A stretch of DNA of 64,000 bases from Macrotis lagotis. Lineage: Eukaryota; Chordata; Mammalia; Peramelemorphia; Peramelidae. The stretch covers positions 20,807,207 through 20,871,206 of the forward strand of contig NC_133665.1 in the NCBI RefSeq assembly GCF_037893015.1, given 5' to 3'. Both the position numbers and the translations under genes were made by a program. Under the pieces are notes generated by a model. It was not told the origin of the DNA and made no database searches. It worked only from the letters and a program-made list of their open reading frames with translations. The first letter of the stretch is position 1. Every line of letters begins with the position of its first letter. Of the stretch, positions 51,846-63,100 are shown piece after piece.

Positions 51846-52530
51846 TCAATATTTATTCTTTTATAATTTCCTGTTTTAGTGACTCCATCTTATTTGAACA
51901 GTTGAACTTAGAGCTGTTGTAAGTATATGCAGTGATCTTTTTAATACAGAGTAATTATTTTTTATTTTTATTTTCACTAGTCAATAGTTGTGACTCCATG
52001 TCTGTTTGGTACATGGCTTATCAGCATCCAGTTATTTCTAGTCTATTAAGATATTTTAAATTTCATCTGTTTTGTGTTGATCTTTAGAACTTACCATGTA
52101 AGATGTGTCTAACTCTCTTCTTGAGTACTGTATTTATGCTATATAAATGTGAAGTTTTTGAGTGGTCTCTAAATCATTGGCCCTTTCCATTTCATAATAT
52201 TATATATGTTTAGCATATTTTTCATCATTCTCTTCTGAACCATATTATCATTACAGTACCCAGAGATCTATGTATAAGCTGATTTGCTTATCAACAGCAG
52301 ATGTGGACTCCAGTACAATTACAGTGGTTATTAGTCTTTTTATCATATTTGTCTTTAGCACTGCAATATAAGAAGGTGATGTATCCCTTTAAATATTTCT
52401 TGTTGCCATTGGTGCACAGTATAATGTGCTTGGTTGATACCTCTGTTTGTCCTTCCCTCTAAACAGAACCTGAGTCTTGTTTCCATTGACATTTCCCTAT
52501 GTTTTATGGTTTAATTTGTGGGGTTTATGT

Positions 52531-52554
52531 CAATATATATATATATATATATAT
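52531..52554. repeat. (AT)n microsatellite
   Basis: About 12 uninterrupted AT units. Confidence 0.93.
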
Positions 52555-53119
52555 GGTGCAATTTTTCTAGTAATATATCCATCTAATCCAGTAGTATAAG
52601 GGAATAAGAATCTTACATTGAAAGTACAAATAGCTGAATTAATGTTTGTTTGTAAATGATACAAAAATTGTTACTATTCCACCATCACTGTAAAGCAGAA
52701 GAGATCATGTAGGCCTGAGGGTCATGCTGTATTTTTATTTGTTTCATGAATCTCAATGGCCAATTAATTCACCACCATTGGTGATGAGGCTCTTAGCATT
52801 TAGCTAGGCTTGATCTTGTACAATAGGTAGAGTCTGTTGCTGGTTCTATATCTAGGACCTCCCTAGTTGGTACAATCAGCCAATACTTGTGCTCTGCTGG
52901 CACAATCTTGTAAAAGCTAAACTCACTTCTACAACATGTGGTATCAATTGAATTTTTGGAGGAGTAAATGCCTCCATCAATAAAAGAATTATAGGATCAG
53001 CTTACCAGATGAATAATTTTATATATCTACAATAGCATTGGGGAATAATAAATTGAATTCAGTGCTTCAGTTGGTCTGTGAGTCTTCTGCATGAGATCTG
53101 ATCAAACTTCACTGATGTT

Positions 53120-53276
53120 CCTTTTTTTTTAAGGTTTTTGCAAGGCAAATGGGGTTAAGTGGCTTGCCCAAGGCCACACAGCTAGGTAATTATTAAATGT
53201 CTGAGGTCAGGTTTGAACCCAGGTACTCCTGACTCCAAGGCCAGTGCTTTATTCACTGCCCCACCTAGCTGCCCCA
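53120..53276 (-). mobile_element. tRNA-derived marsupial SINE, reverse
   Basis: Framed by a perfect 10-bp duplication cactgatgtt at 53,110-53,119 and 53,277-53,286. It lies immediately next to the 8-bp target site of the hAT element. Confidence 0.94.
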
Positions 53277-54929
53277 CACTGATGTTTCTTTAGAGCAGGG
53301 GTGGGGAACCTTTTTCTGCCAAGGGCCATTTGGATATTTATAATATAATTCTAAGGCTATATTTGGTCAAGCATTTAATTAATTCAACACAAGAAGCAAT
53401 TAGATTTATTGAATTTTGGGGGGTAGAGTCAAGATGGTGGTGTGAAGGCAGCATTTCACAGAAACTCCTTCCTCCCAAAATTCCAAAAGCTAACAAATTA
53501 TGACTCTAGCCAAAATTTAGAGAGACTGAGTGATACATTTTCAAAGTTCAAAATAACTTAGAGGTTCCATGGGAAAGGTATGTTTCATGGGGACCAGGGG
53601 TTGGAAAAAAGCCATGGGCACAGGGCAGCCCAGCCCAACCCAGAGATCACAGGTAACAGCTTGAAGAGGTGGTGAGAGAACTCTGCTACACCAAAATGAG
53701 TATGGAGTGAGGAGTACCAGCCAGCTATAGAATCTGTAGCAAGAATCTGGAGAAAGTAGCCTGCACCCCCAGAGAAGGTAAAGGAAGTCTGCAGAGATTT
53801 CTCTGCTTTCCCTCAGGGAGGGACTCTGCTGTTTGCCTACACTCAGATCCAGGTTGCAGTTTGGGCTTCCATACTAAGCAGCCAAGCTGGATCCCTCCTT
53901 ATAGCTCCAGGGCAGAGGGAAGTGGGGGGGGGGGGGAGGATCTACATATCAAAGCTTAGGCAAGAGAACATAAGACCTTGGAGAAGTAAAGGTCCGGTGG
54001 GGTGCCCCCCAAAAAAACCCACAGCCTCAGAAGTGCTGTCTTGGGCTGGGGAAATGAGTAAACAACAGAAAAAGAAGGATCTGACCATAGAGAATTATTT
54101 TAGTCCCTTGGAAGATCAAAACACATACTCAGATGATGACAAAATTGAAGCATCCATATGAAAAACCTACAAGAGAAATAGAAAATGGGCTCAGACTATG
54201 GATGGACACAAAAAAGACTTTGAAAAGCAATTGGGGGGGGCAGAGCCAAGATGGAGACAAGAGTGGATCTTGTCTTGGGTGCTCTCTCATAAAACATCTA
54301 AACTAAGGACTTTAACTAATTTTTGAGAGACAGAACCCACAGAGGGACTCAGTGAGGCAGTTCTCCTACTCAAGGTAAACTGGAAAAGATCAGAAAGGCT
54401 CTGCTCCCTGGGTTTGGAGGGGTCACCCCCCAGAGAGAAAGAACTTCAGTCTCCTGGAGGCAGCCCCAGGGCACTGGGAACCCCGGCTCACAGCAGCAGT
54501 GGAGTTTCTTGACCTACACCCTGGGGAGGGGAACACCAAGCGAGCATGTGAAACCCAGTCCTCAGGGCACACAGCAAGAAGCAGCGTGGCCAAGGCAGTC
54601 CCAATCCAGGAAACAGAAGCAGGTGGAGCCGGTAAGCAGGAGCCCCCAGGGCATGAGGCCATTGAACCTAGGGAGGGGAGAAGAGAGAGAGACTGCAGAG
54701 CTCTGCCCCTGGAACAGGATTCTGGGGTTCTGACCACATTCAGATCCTGATTGCAGTCTAGGCCCCCCCCATCGAACAGCAGCCCCCCCCACCTCAGCCC
54801 CATGGCAGAGGGGGGCACATATAGTCCTTCACAGACCAGGAGGGAGGACAGAGCCTCTCACACTGAAACCCTTGTGGGAGTATCCCAAAAGCTCAGGAAG
54901 CACCCCCAAAACAGGCTAAGGCTGGGAAA

Positions 54930-55963
54930 ATGAGCAAGCAGAGAAACAAGAGAAACACCATTGAGAAATATTTTGCCTGTGAGCCTAAGAAGGATCAAAA
55001 CACTCAGTCTGAAGATGAGGAAGCACAAGTTCCTGAATCTAAAGACTCCAAGAAAAACAGAAATTGGGCTCAGGTTATGACAGAGCTCAAAAAAAGACTT
55101 TGAAAATTAAATGAGGGAGTTAGAAGAAAAAATTGGGAAAAGAAATGAGAGAGATGCAGGAAAAACATGAAAATGAAGTCAGAGCTTAGTCAAGGAAATC
55201 CAAAAAAATGCTGAAGAAAATAGCATGCTAAAAACCAGCTTAGGTCAAATGGATAAGACAGTTCAAAAGGTTATTGAGGAGAGGAATGCTTTAAAAAGCA
55301 GAATTGGCCAGATGGAAAAAGAGATAAGAAAGCTCTCTGAGGAAAACAAATCCTTCAGACAAAGAAAAGAACTCAAGGAGATTGATGAATTTATGAGAAA
55401 TCAGGACTCAATACTTCAAAACCAAAAGAATGAAAAATTAGAAGAAAATGTGAAACATCTCATTGAGAAAAACAACTTATATGGAAAACAGATTTAGGAA
55501 AGATAATTTAAAAATTGTTGGAATACCTGAAAGTCATGATCAGGAAAAGAGCCTTGACATCATTTTCAAATAATTACTACAGGAAAATTGCCCTGATATC
55601 CTAGAAGCAGAGAGCAAAATAGAAATGGAGAGAATCCACAGATCCCCCCGAGAAAGAGATCCCCAAAAAACAACCCCTAGGAATATTATAGCCAAGTTCC
55701 AGAACTCCCAAGTCAAAGAGAAAATATTACAATCAGCCAGAAGAACACAGTTCAAATACCAAGGAGCTGCAATCAAGATCTCGCAGGAATTAACAGCAAC
55801 TACATTAAAAACTCATAGGGCCTGGAATATAATATTCTGGAAGGCAAAAGAGCTTAGAATGCAACCAAGAATCAACTACCCAGCAAAACTGAATGTCCTC
55901 TTCCAGGGAAAAAGATGGACCTTCAATGAACCAGGGGAATTTCAAATGTTCCTGTTGGAATAG
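54930..55963 (+). pseudogene. L1-type ORF1 of the inner HAL1, frameshifted
   Basis: Begins MSKQRNKRNTIEKYFACEPK and continues with a coiled coil (LKTSLGQMDKTVQKV, then RIGQMEKEIRKLSEEN) and the C-terminal part (ENCPDILEAESKIEMERIH, then TLKTHRAWNIIFWKAKEL, then INYPAKLNVLFQGKRW). The product family binds RNA and assists L1-type retrotransposition. A homopolymer shift near 55,090, others near 55,180 and 55,500, and a stop near 55,573 break the frame. It is the best-preserved ORF1 of the three HAL1 copies. Confidence 0.88.
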
Positions 55964-56508
55964 CCAGAGCTGAACAGAAGGTTTGATCTTCAAATATAGG
56001 ACTCAGGTGAAGCATAGAGATTGGAGGAGAAGGGGAAAATATGAGGGACTTGATGATGAACTGCATGTATTCCTGTATAGAAAAATGACACTGATAATGC
56101 TCATATGAACCTTCTCAAGTAACAGAGTAGGTAGAAGGAGCTTTTATAGATGAAGCACAGGAGAAAGCTGAATTTGAAGATAAAATATGGTGTAAAAATG
56201 GAGTCAATAGTAAAAAGGGAAATGCAATGGGAGAAAGAAAAAGGAGAGGGGGAATAGGCCAAGATATTTCATATAATAAGATTTTTCTTTATTACAATGA
56301 GCTATTGCAATGATAATGGAAGGGGGGAGGCAAGGGGGAATGAGGGAATCTTCGCTCTCTTCAGAGTTGGCTAGGAGAGGAAACAGCATATATACTCAAT
56401 GGGGTATAGGCATCTGGAGTAAGAAGGGGGGGGCAGGGGGAAGGGGTGGGAATGTGAATGAAGAAGGGGAGGATGGACCATGGGGGGAGAGTGGTCTGAT
56501 ACAATGCA

Positions 56509-56661
56509 TTTTCTTTTTTACTTCTTGCAAGGGGCTGGGATTGGATGGCCTGTCTGGGACCATAGGGCCAGGTGGATGCTGGGCCTAAGGGGTGGTATGG
56601 GGGCTTGAGGCCTCTTGGCCCCAGAGCCAGGGATCTGTCTGCTGGGCCACTCAGCTACCCT
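56509..56661 (-). mobile_element. tRNA-derived SINE, reverse, A-to-G biased copy 1
   Basis: The frame of the usual SINE is visible (tgcaaggggctgggattgg to actcagctacccta), but many A positions of the plus strand read G: consensus taattattaagtg appears as tggatgctgggcc. It lies inside the inner HAL1. Confidence 0.75.
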
Positions 56662-56864
56662 ACCGCAGAGTCAAAGTGAAAGGAGAGAGAAAATATAGTA
56701 CGTGAAAGTGGAGAAATATGAAAGGAGGGAGTTGTGATCAGCAATGGCAATGGTGGAAAAATATGGAAGCAACTTTTGTGATGGACTTATAAAGAATGTG
56801 ATCCATCCGTGACAGAGTTGGTGGTGTTGGAACTCAGACTGAAGCACATTTTGTATTATTATTA

Positions 56865-57010
56865 TTTTTTTTGGGGGGGTGCAGGGAAAATGGGGCTGGG
56901 TGGCCTGCCTGTGGCCTCATAGCAGGGTGATTGTTGGGTGTCTGAGGCCAGATTTGGACCCAGGTGTTCCTGGCTCAAGGCCAGTGCTCTGTCCACCACC
57001 CAGCCGCCCC
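56865..57010 (-). mobile_element. tRNA-derived SINE, reverse, A-to-G biased copy 2
   Basis: Reads gggtgattgttgggtgtctg where other copies read aggtaattattaagtgtctg, and ggggctgggtgg for ggggttaagtgg. It ends ccacccagccgcccc. It has a likely tattattatta-type target duplication. Confidence 0.82.
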
Positions 57011-57065
57011 TACTATTATTACTATTTTATTTTATTTTAGGTCTTCTTTTTTTCTTTTCTTTTCT

Positions 57066-57208
57066 TTTTTTTTTTGGTTTATGCAGGGCAGTGGGGTTGG
57101 GGTGGCTTGCATGTCATAACACTGGGTGATTGTTGGGTGTACGGGGCTGGATAGAGCTTGGGTGCTCCTGGCTCCAGGTCTGGTGCTCCATCCACTGTGC
57201 TGCCTGGT
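57066..57208 (-). mobile_element. tRNA-derived SINE, reverse, A-to-G biased copy 3
   Basis: Reads atgcagggcagtggggttgg for tgcaaggcaatggggttaag and again gggtgattgttgggtgt. It ends ccactgtgctgcctgg. It lies 55 bp from copy 2 and has the same orientation. Confidence 0.82.
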
Positions 57209-59639
57209 GTAGTAATAATTATTACTATTATTTTTTTAATTTTAATTTTAATTTTTTTCTCTCCCCTTTACTTTATCACTCAAGTGAGTCTATATTTTTT
57301 GGGGGAGGGGGTATTTTGTTTACTCTTAAACAAGAATATTTTATTAATGTATAAAAAACATTGTACAAAATGAGAATAAATAAATATTAAATTAAAAAAG
57401 AAAAGCAATTACGGGTGATGGAGGAAAAATTGGGAGGAGAAATGAGAGTGATGCAGAAAAATCATGAAAACCAAATCAACAGCTTGGTGAAAGAAATACA
57501 AAAAATACTGAAGAAAATAATATGTTAAAAACCAGTTTAGGCCTAATGGATAAAAGTAAAACAAAAATGCAAATGAGGAGAAGAATGCCTTAAAAAGCAG
57601 AATTGGCTACTGGAAAAGGAGATAAAAAAGCTCTCTGAAGAAAATAGCACCTTCAAATGCAGAATGGAACTAAAGGAAGCTGATGACTTGGCAAGAAATC
57701 AGGAAAAAATAAAACTCTTCCAAAAAAAGTCAAAAAATAGAAGAAAATGTGAAATATTTCATTGGAAAAAACAACTGACCTCAAAAACAAATCCAGAAGA
57801 AATAATTTAAAAATTATTGGGTTATCTAAAAGACACAATCAGGAAAAGAGCCATTTTTCAAGAAATAATACTGCAAAATTGTCCTGAGATCCTAGAAGCA
57901 GAGGGTAAAATAGAATCTGAGAGAATTCACCAGTTACCTTCTGAAACAGATCCCAAAAGAAAAATTTCCAGGAATATTCCAAAACTCCCAAATCAAAGGG
58001 AAAATTCTAAAAGCTGCCAGAAACAAACAATTCAACTACCAAGGCTCCATAGTCAGGATTACAGAGGATCTGGCAGCATCTACATTAAGGACTCATAGGG
58101 ATTGGAATATGATATTCCGGAACGCAAAAGATCTTGGTTTACAACCGAGAATCAACTACCCAGCAAAACTGAACAGCCTCTTTCAGGGGAAAAGATGGAC
58201 TTTCAATGAAACAGGGGACTTTCAAACTTTCCTATTGAAACAACCAGAGCTGAACAGAAAGTTTGATCTCCAGGTAGAGGACTCTAGTGAACCACAGAGG
58301 GGGTGGAAGAGAAGGACTAACTATGAGAAACTTAATGATATTGAAATTTTTGTATTCCTGCATGGGAAAAAGATATTAATAACTCATATGAACTTTCTCA
58401 TTTATAAAAGCTGTTAAAAGGAGCATATATAGACAGGACACAGGAAGGATATGAATATAATAGTATAATATAGTAAAAAGATGGAGTCAATGGGTGATAA
58501 ATTACTGGGAGGAAGGGAAAGGAGATAAAGAAGAAGCTAAGAAATTTCATATAAGAGTCAACGAAAAAAAGCTTTTTTCAATGGAGTGGAAAGGGGAAGG
58601 CAAGGGGGAATGAGTGAGCCTTCATTCTCATCAGAAATGGCTCAGAGAGCAAATAACATACACACTTAATAGGGTGAGGAAAAATATCTTACCCTAGAGA
58701 AAAATGAGAAGAAAGGGATGGGATAAGGGGGAATGGGGGGAGGGAAGAGGGGAATAGGTGATAGAAGAGAGGGAAGATTGAGGGAGAGGGTACTCAGATA
58801 CACACTTTTGGAGAGGGCCAGGATAAAAGGAGAGCGAGAATAAAATAAATGAGAGTGGGGAGAAATAGAATGGAGGTACAGCTAATAATAGCAATGGTGG
58901 GAAAAATATTGAAGCAACTCCTCTGGTGGACTTATGATAAAGAAAGCAACTCACCCCAGAGACAGAGCCATTGGAAACTGAACACAAACTGAAGTACATT
59001 TTTTCCCTCTCTCTCACTATTCTTGAGGTTTCTCATCTTCTTGGGGGAGGAAGGGGGTTTATGTTTACTCTTATATTTACTCTTATAACACATTCAATTT
59101 TGATCAATGTAAAGCAATGTAAAGAATATCAGACAGCTTTCTGGGGGGGGAGGGAAGGGGGGAATTGTAAAATTCAAAGCCTTACAAAAATGATAGGTAG
59201 ATACTACTATTGTATATAATTGGAAAACAAATAAAATGTATTAAAATAAAGTAAAATAAAATAAATTAAAAAAAATACTTATTGAAATTTGAGTCCCTCC
59301 TGCAGCTGTTTTTGCAGTGCCAGACTGATATGGCCTGAAGGTTCCTCACCCCTACTTTAGAGGCTATAGAACAAAAATTTCTTCATGTTCTTTCCTCCTT
59401 TGTAACTCTCAAACCCTCCCATAAAGCTTATACAAGGGGTTCATCCAATGTTTTGAGGTCTTTCTTCATGTTCTCTCGACATTAAGTTTAGAGAAATCTA
59501 GCACAGAGGCTAGATTCATTGAGTATCTTTCAGTTTATTCATATAAGCAAAAATCAAGCATCAAAAATGAGAAGAGTATTTTTATGGTTTGTTTCTGATC
59601 ATAGACATGAATGGTATAATACAAATTTAAAGAACCCTA

Positions 59640-59800
59640 GCACTGGAAGGGACCTTTAGAAGTCAACTAGCAAATGACTGAAGATTTGGTAATCTTTATC
59701 TCATGGAATCAGAAACTTAGACTAGACTTTGCAAGGTCACAGAGACAGTTGAGATAGCATTTAGGACAGGAATCTTGTTTCTTGACCCTGAGTCCAGTTT
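59640..59800 (+). repeat. Ancient repeat of the ctggaagggac type
   Basis: Has ctagcactggaagggacctt and caaggtcacagagacagttg, diverged. The stretch to 60,160 continues with MIR-like pieces (tggattcaagcctttcctct, aagacacttaacccattag). Confidence 0.5.
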
Positions 59801-59811
59801 ACTATTGTTTT

Positions 59812-59838
59812 TCCTCCTCCTCCTCCTCCTCCTCCTCC
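59812..59838. repeat. (TCC)n microsatellite
   Basis: About nine uninterrupted TCC units. Confidence 0.94.
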
Positions 59839-60557
59839 TTCTATGATTTCATCATTGTAGGGAAGGCCTAGTGACAAACTTTATCTATTAATGCAGATCA
59901 GAAAATTCTACTCTTAGCTCCTTTGGGTACTGAAACTTGTCCAGAGTTACACACCCATTAAGTGGTAGATGTGAGCCCGGATCTTCCCAACTCTGGACAA
60001 GGAGATTTGCCATCCAGTTTCCCTAGTAACTTTGAGTTTGTCATAGGGTAATGGAGAAAAAGTTAGCTTCAAGGCCAGGAAAGCCTGGATTCAAGCCTTT
60101 CCTCTGATACACATTGCCTCTGTGATCCTGGTCAAGACACTTAACCCATTAGTGCTCTAGGTGCTCTGAATCACATACATGAAACCCATAGTTCTCCCTA
60201 GTGCCCTTTAATGATCTCCATATCTATTTAGTTGGATGCTTCCAGGCAGAAGTTTTAAATGAAAGGTGGCAGAGAAGTTACCAACTTGTATTAGTTGAGG
60301 GAATTTCCTCACCTGGGGAATGAAATCATGGGTTTACTTCCAAAGGAATGGTATTCTATATTAATCACAGTGCAGATTTCATCTTAAGCCACTTTTATCA
60401 TCAAATGATCAGACCCAAGTTCTATGCTATATATAAATGCTCCAAGACCTTTGTGGTTCCATATTTTTCTCCAATAGGTGAAGAAATAGATGCAAAAAAG
60501 CATGCAACTTATCAGTGAAATGCACACAAGAATTCAAGAACACTCAAAGCTACTTAC

Positions 60558-60581
60558 TTGTTGTATTATCTTTTTTCAAAT
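60558..60581 (-). CDS. MUSK: MUSK 24-nt microexon (extracellular linker)
   Basis: This exon is only 24 nt long. It sits between a pyrimidine-rich acceptor (cccctcag) and a strong donor (gtaagt). With the G that ends the previous exon it reads D-L-K-K-D-N-T-T and leaves one A for the next exon. Mouse MuSK has DYKKENITT at the same place, just after the Frizzled domain, which identifies the exon. N-T-T is a possible N-glycosylation site. Both ends are phase 1, so skipping would keep the frame. It lies 844 bp from the Frizzled exon and 14.8 kb from the first kringle exon. Confidence 0.88.
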
Positions 60582-61425
60582 CTGAGGGGGAAGAAAGGTG
60601 AACATTAAAAAAAATGAAGAGCAGATTTTCCAATTATTTTGTGAGAGTTCATTAAGAAATACAAATCATTCATCAGTTTTACAATTGTTCCTACTCGTGT
60701 GAAAGACAGATTTACCTGAAATCAACTCAGATATTTGGGATAACCACATGATAATTTGTGAAGGTCATTATGGTAATGTAGAGTTGATTAGTTTGTTTGG
60801 TGAGGTCAGCAGTTTGAAGTACATGGTAATGGAAATTTTTGCTTAAGTATCTGCTTTAAGCTGCTCTGGAGATTTTTTTTCTTAAAGGGGATCTTAGTCT
60901 TTGCCTCACCTGACTAGGTCAATCCAGGGCAAATCTTAGCTCTTTTTCTCAACATCCCAAATAAAGTTACAGAATTTGTAAAGATCCACTGTGAAATAAG
61001 GTTGGGCAACAGGTAAGGATAAAGCCTCCAAAAGGTTTAGAATGAATTCATCAATTTTTTACAATGACCTATGAAACTGGGTAGTCTAATTTTTCTTTTA
61101 TCCTAAGGAAATGAAGAGTTGATTCATGAGAGTAACTTGGCCCTAGGAACATACACCTCTTAGTCTCTTCCAAATACTAAGTAAAACAAGGTTCTTAATC
61201 TTTGTGTGTGTGTGTGTGGGGGGGTGGTTCATGTAACCTTTTAGCATCTAGGGAAGCCTAGGGATCCCTTCTTAAAACAATGTTTATAAATGCATCAAAT
61301 AAAATATTTAGTATTAAATAAGAACCCAATTACAGTACTAGACAATTGTCAAAATACTTTTTTTTCACAAAAAAAGTTCATGGACCACAGGTTAAGAACT
61401 CCTGAGATAGAGGATGCTGCATTAC
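60582..61425 (-). other. MUSK: MUSK intron (844 bp)
   Basis: GT-AG, phase 1, between the Frizzled exon and the microexon. No interspersed repeat recognised; it has a short (GT)n followed by a G run at 61,201-61,226. Confidence 0.9.
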
Positions 61426-61601
61426 CTAAATGTGTCACTTTGGTACAAGACATGGACTCCCTGTGCATACTAGGAAGCTTGGTGCATTCAGGCAAGGTCA
61501 ACAGATGCAATCCAGATTTATACAGGCCTCTGTGGGATTTTTCTTCCAGTGTCAACCATTCCTTTGTACAGAATAGATCCTTTACAGCCAGGCAGTGTTC
61601 T
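61426..61601 (-). CDS. MUSK: MUSK exon: C-terminal part of the Frizzled-like cysteine-rich domain
   Basis: The exon encodes 58 full codons plus one base of a split codon at each side that needs it. It begins after a ttttag acceptor with the last base of a codon (arginine in mammalian MuSK) and ends in G before a gtaatg donor. Cysteines sit at residues 3, 11, 39 and 52, as expected for the last part of the MuSK Frizzled-like domain, which lies outside the cell and has been linked to Wnt binding. The segments [13 protein letters not shown] and [11 protein letters not shown] closely match mouse MuSK as I recall it. The plus-strand open frame over the same bases is an antisense shadow. Earlier parts of the domain are not in the window. 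Confidence 0.93.
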
Positions 61602-62227
61602 CTAAAATATTTTTATAGAAAACAGTGAGAGGGACTACTTAGAAGTGTAACATATTAGCACAGCATTTAAGGTACAATTTATATACTGTGTTTTTAAAAC
61701 AACATGGCAATACTTCTGATTCTTATTCCAAAAAGGGGTTTTGAATTCATTCTTTTATTCTAAGTTTTAGAAATGTTTATTGGCAACACATAGTTTTCTA
61801 TCCTGTGTATTCCAATGGTGTAGCTTGATTTTTCAATATAAATAATTCTATAATCCAGAATTACAAAGCGGGGAGTTATCTCTGAATAAGGTATAACATA
61901 GGTTGTATGTTTGTATGGAAGCCTCAAGGTTGGTCATTTTAGAAGAATGAGATATAATTAACTCTAGTAAATACATTCTTTTATTAGAATTAGAGTTAGA
62001 ATCACAAAACTCAAAAGACATCTGAGATTTAGAGAGATTGAATTATGACTGTCACAGTTCTAGTAGGTGCCAGATGCATGATTTGAATAGTGTTCATTCT
62101 ACTGAACCATCTGTCTCTCTAGATATCAAGTTTTAATCTGGGAGAGAATTTTCTCATTTTTTGCTAGCTCCTTTTTTGATTCTCCCTTCAGAATTTTGAC
62201 CTAAAAAAGGTTAAACATCTTAAAAGA

Positions 62228-62402
62228 CAGCACAGTACAGTGGAAAGGACCCTGGTTTTGGAGTCTGATGATCAGGGTATAAGTTCCATCACTAACCCTC
62301 TTCTGTGATTTTGAGTGAATCTCTTCATATCTCTAAACTTCAAGGCCCTTATCTGTAAAATGGGGTTGCACTAGATGATTTCTGAGGTTCCTTCTAGTTT
62401 TG
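62228..62402 (+). mobile_element. MIR-type SINE
   Basis: Has agcacagtacagtggaaagg, tgattttgagtgaatctctt and gatgatttctgaggttcctt in MIR order. Confidence 0.7.
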
Positions 62403-62874
62403 ACCCTAACCCTAGTTTTCTGAATCTAATTCTCTTTCCTTTACATCATCTTATCTCTATTCTGTACGCATATTGAAATATATGTGATAGTGAAAAACTA
62501 CAAGCTATGAAGCTACGTAAATGTCCACAGGAGAGAGTTGACTATGCAACTGTGATAGATACAGTGTCCCCAAAATTTTGGTGCAATTTTAAAAGTGTAA
62601 AACAAAAATGTACCAAGGGCACCTTGTCTAACAGAACGATTATGGTTCCAATAAGACTGACAAATATGAGAAATATAAAAATGTCATTATGCAAAATTAA
62701 GAAAGCAACAACAGAAAATAGTATATACATAAATGATACCTACTTAATATTTTGTTGTTTTGGTATGGACCAGTGATTTTATTAAAATAGGAAACTTCTG
62801 ATGTGGAAACTCCCTTCACCATACAGATCAACAACTCTTCCATAAACTTTTTTCCATAATGCTATTTTTGCGTA

Positions 62875-63100
62875 AGGCTGACTCTTCATGATCTCATTTG
62901 GAGTTTTCTTGGGAAATTATTGGAGTGGTTTGCCATATCATACTTCAGTTCATTTTAATGAGGAAGAAACTGAAGCAACAGGGTTAAGTGACTTGCCCAG
63001 GGTCACATAGCTAGTAAGTGTCTGAGGTTAGATTTGAATTCAGAAAGATGTCTCCTTAACTCCCACCTCAGCACTTTATCCACTGCAGCACCAGTTCTAG
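62875..63100 (-). mobile_element. MAR1-type SINE, reverse
   Basis: Has catttggagttttcttggga, ttggagtggtttgccatatc, acagggttaagtgacttgcc and ctttatccactgcagcacca. Confidence 0.85.

Larger units (their letters stand above)
54233..57399 (+). mobile_element. Inner HAL1 retrotransposon inserted in the outer HAL1
   Basis: Starts ggggggcagagccaagatgg and ends with an A-rich tail (taaatattaaattaaaaaa). It is framed by a perfect 11-bp duplication gaaaagcaatt at 54,222-54,232 and 57,400-57,410. The outer copy's ORF1 continues across the break when compared with the HAL1 at 36.41 kb. It carries its own ORF1 remnant and three reverse SINEs near its 3' end, and no ORF2. Confidence 0.93.
53417..59278 (+). 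mobile_element. Outer HAL1 retrotransposon, split by a second HAL1
   Basis: Left part 53,417-54,232 starts ggggtagagtcaagatggtg and includes an ORF1 start at 54,055 (MSKQQKKKDLTIENYF). The right part 57,400-59,278 resumes inside ORF1 and runs to a long A-rich tail. The approximate target duplication is ttattgaattt (53,406-53,416) and ttattgaaattt (59,279-59,290). The 3' part matches the HAL1 at 35.5 kb over its length, including gacttatgataaagaaagca. No ORF2 is seen. Confidence 0.9.
53296..59354. mobile_element. hAT-type DNA transposon (non-autonomous), split by HAL1
   Basis: The left end caggggtggggaacc and the right end ggttcctcaccccta are inverted repeats with two mismatches. An exact 8-bp target duplication ctttagag (53,288-53,295 and 59,355-59,362) flanks them, as expected of hAT elements. 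Without the inserted HAL1 it would be only about 200 bp. It has no transposase, so it was moved by another element's enzyme. Confidence 0.92.
45733..60557 (-). other. MUSK: MUSK intron between microexon and kringle (14.8 kb)
   Basis: GT-AG, phase 1. It holds an L2 end (47,575-47,880), an L1 tail (49,715-49,945), an AT-rich tract (50,205-50,620), SINEs and the nested transposon series of 53.3-59.4 kb. Unassigned stretches are about 45.8-47.5, 47.9-49.7, 51.1-51.7 and 51.9-53.1 kb. No other exon seen. Confidence 0.85.

Noticed and set aside
54423..54818. 131-codon minus-strand frame rich in Pro and Gly
   Set aside because: It lies antisense to the GC-rich 5' untranslated region of the inner HAL1. 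The same region in the other HAL1 copy also gives unrelated chance frames.
61290..61628. 112-codon plus-strand open frame
   Set aside because: It lies antisense over the MUSK Frizzled exon, which explains its openness. The minus strand has the conserved protein and splice sites.
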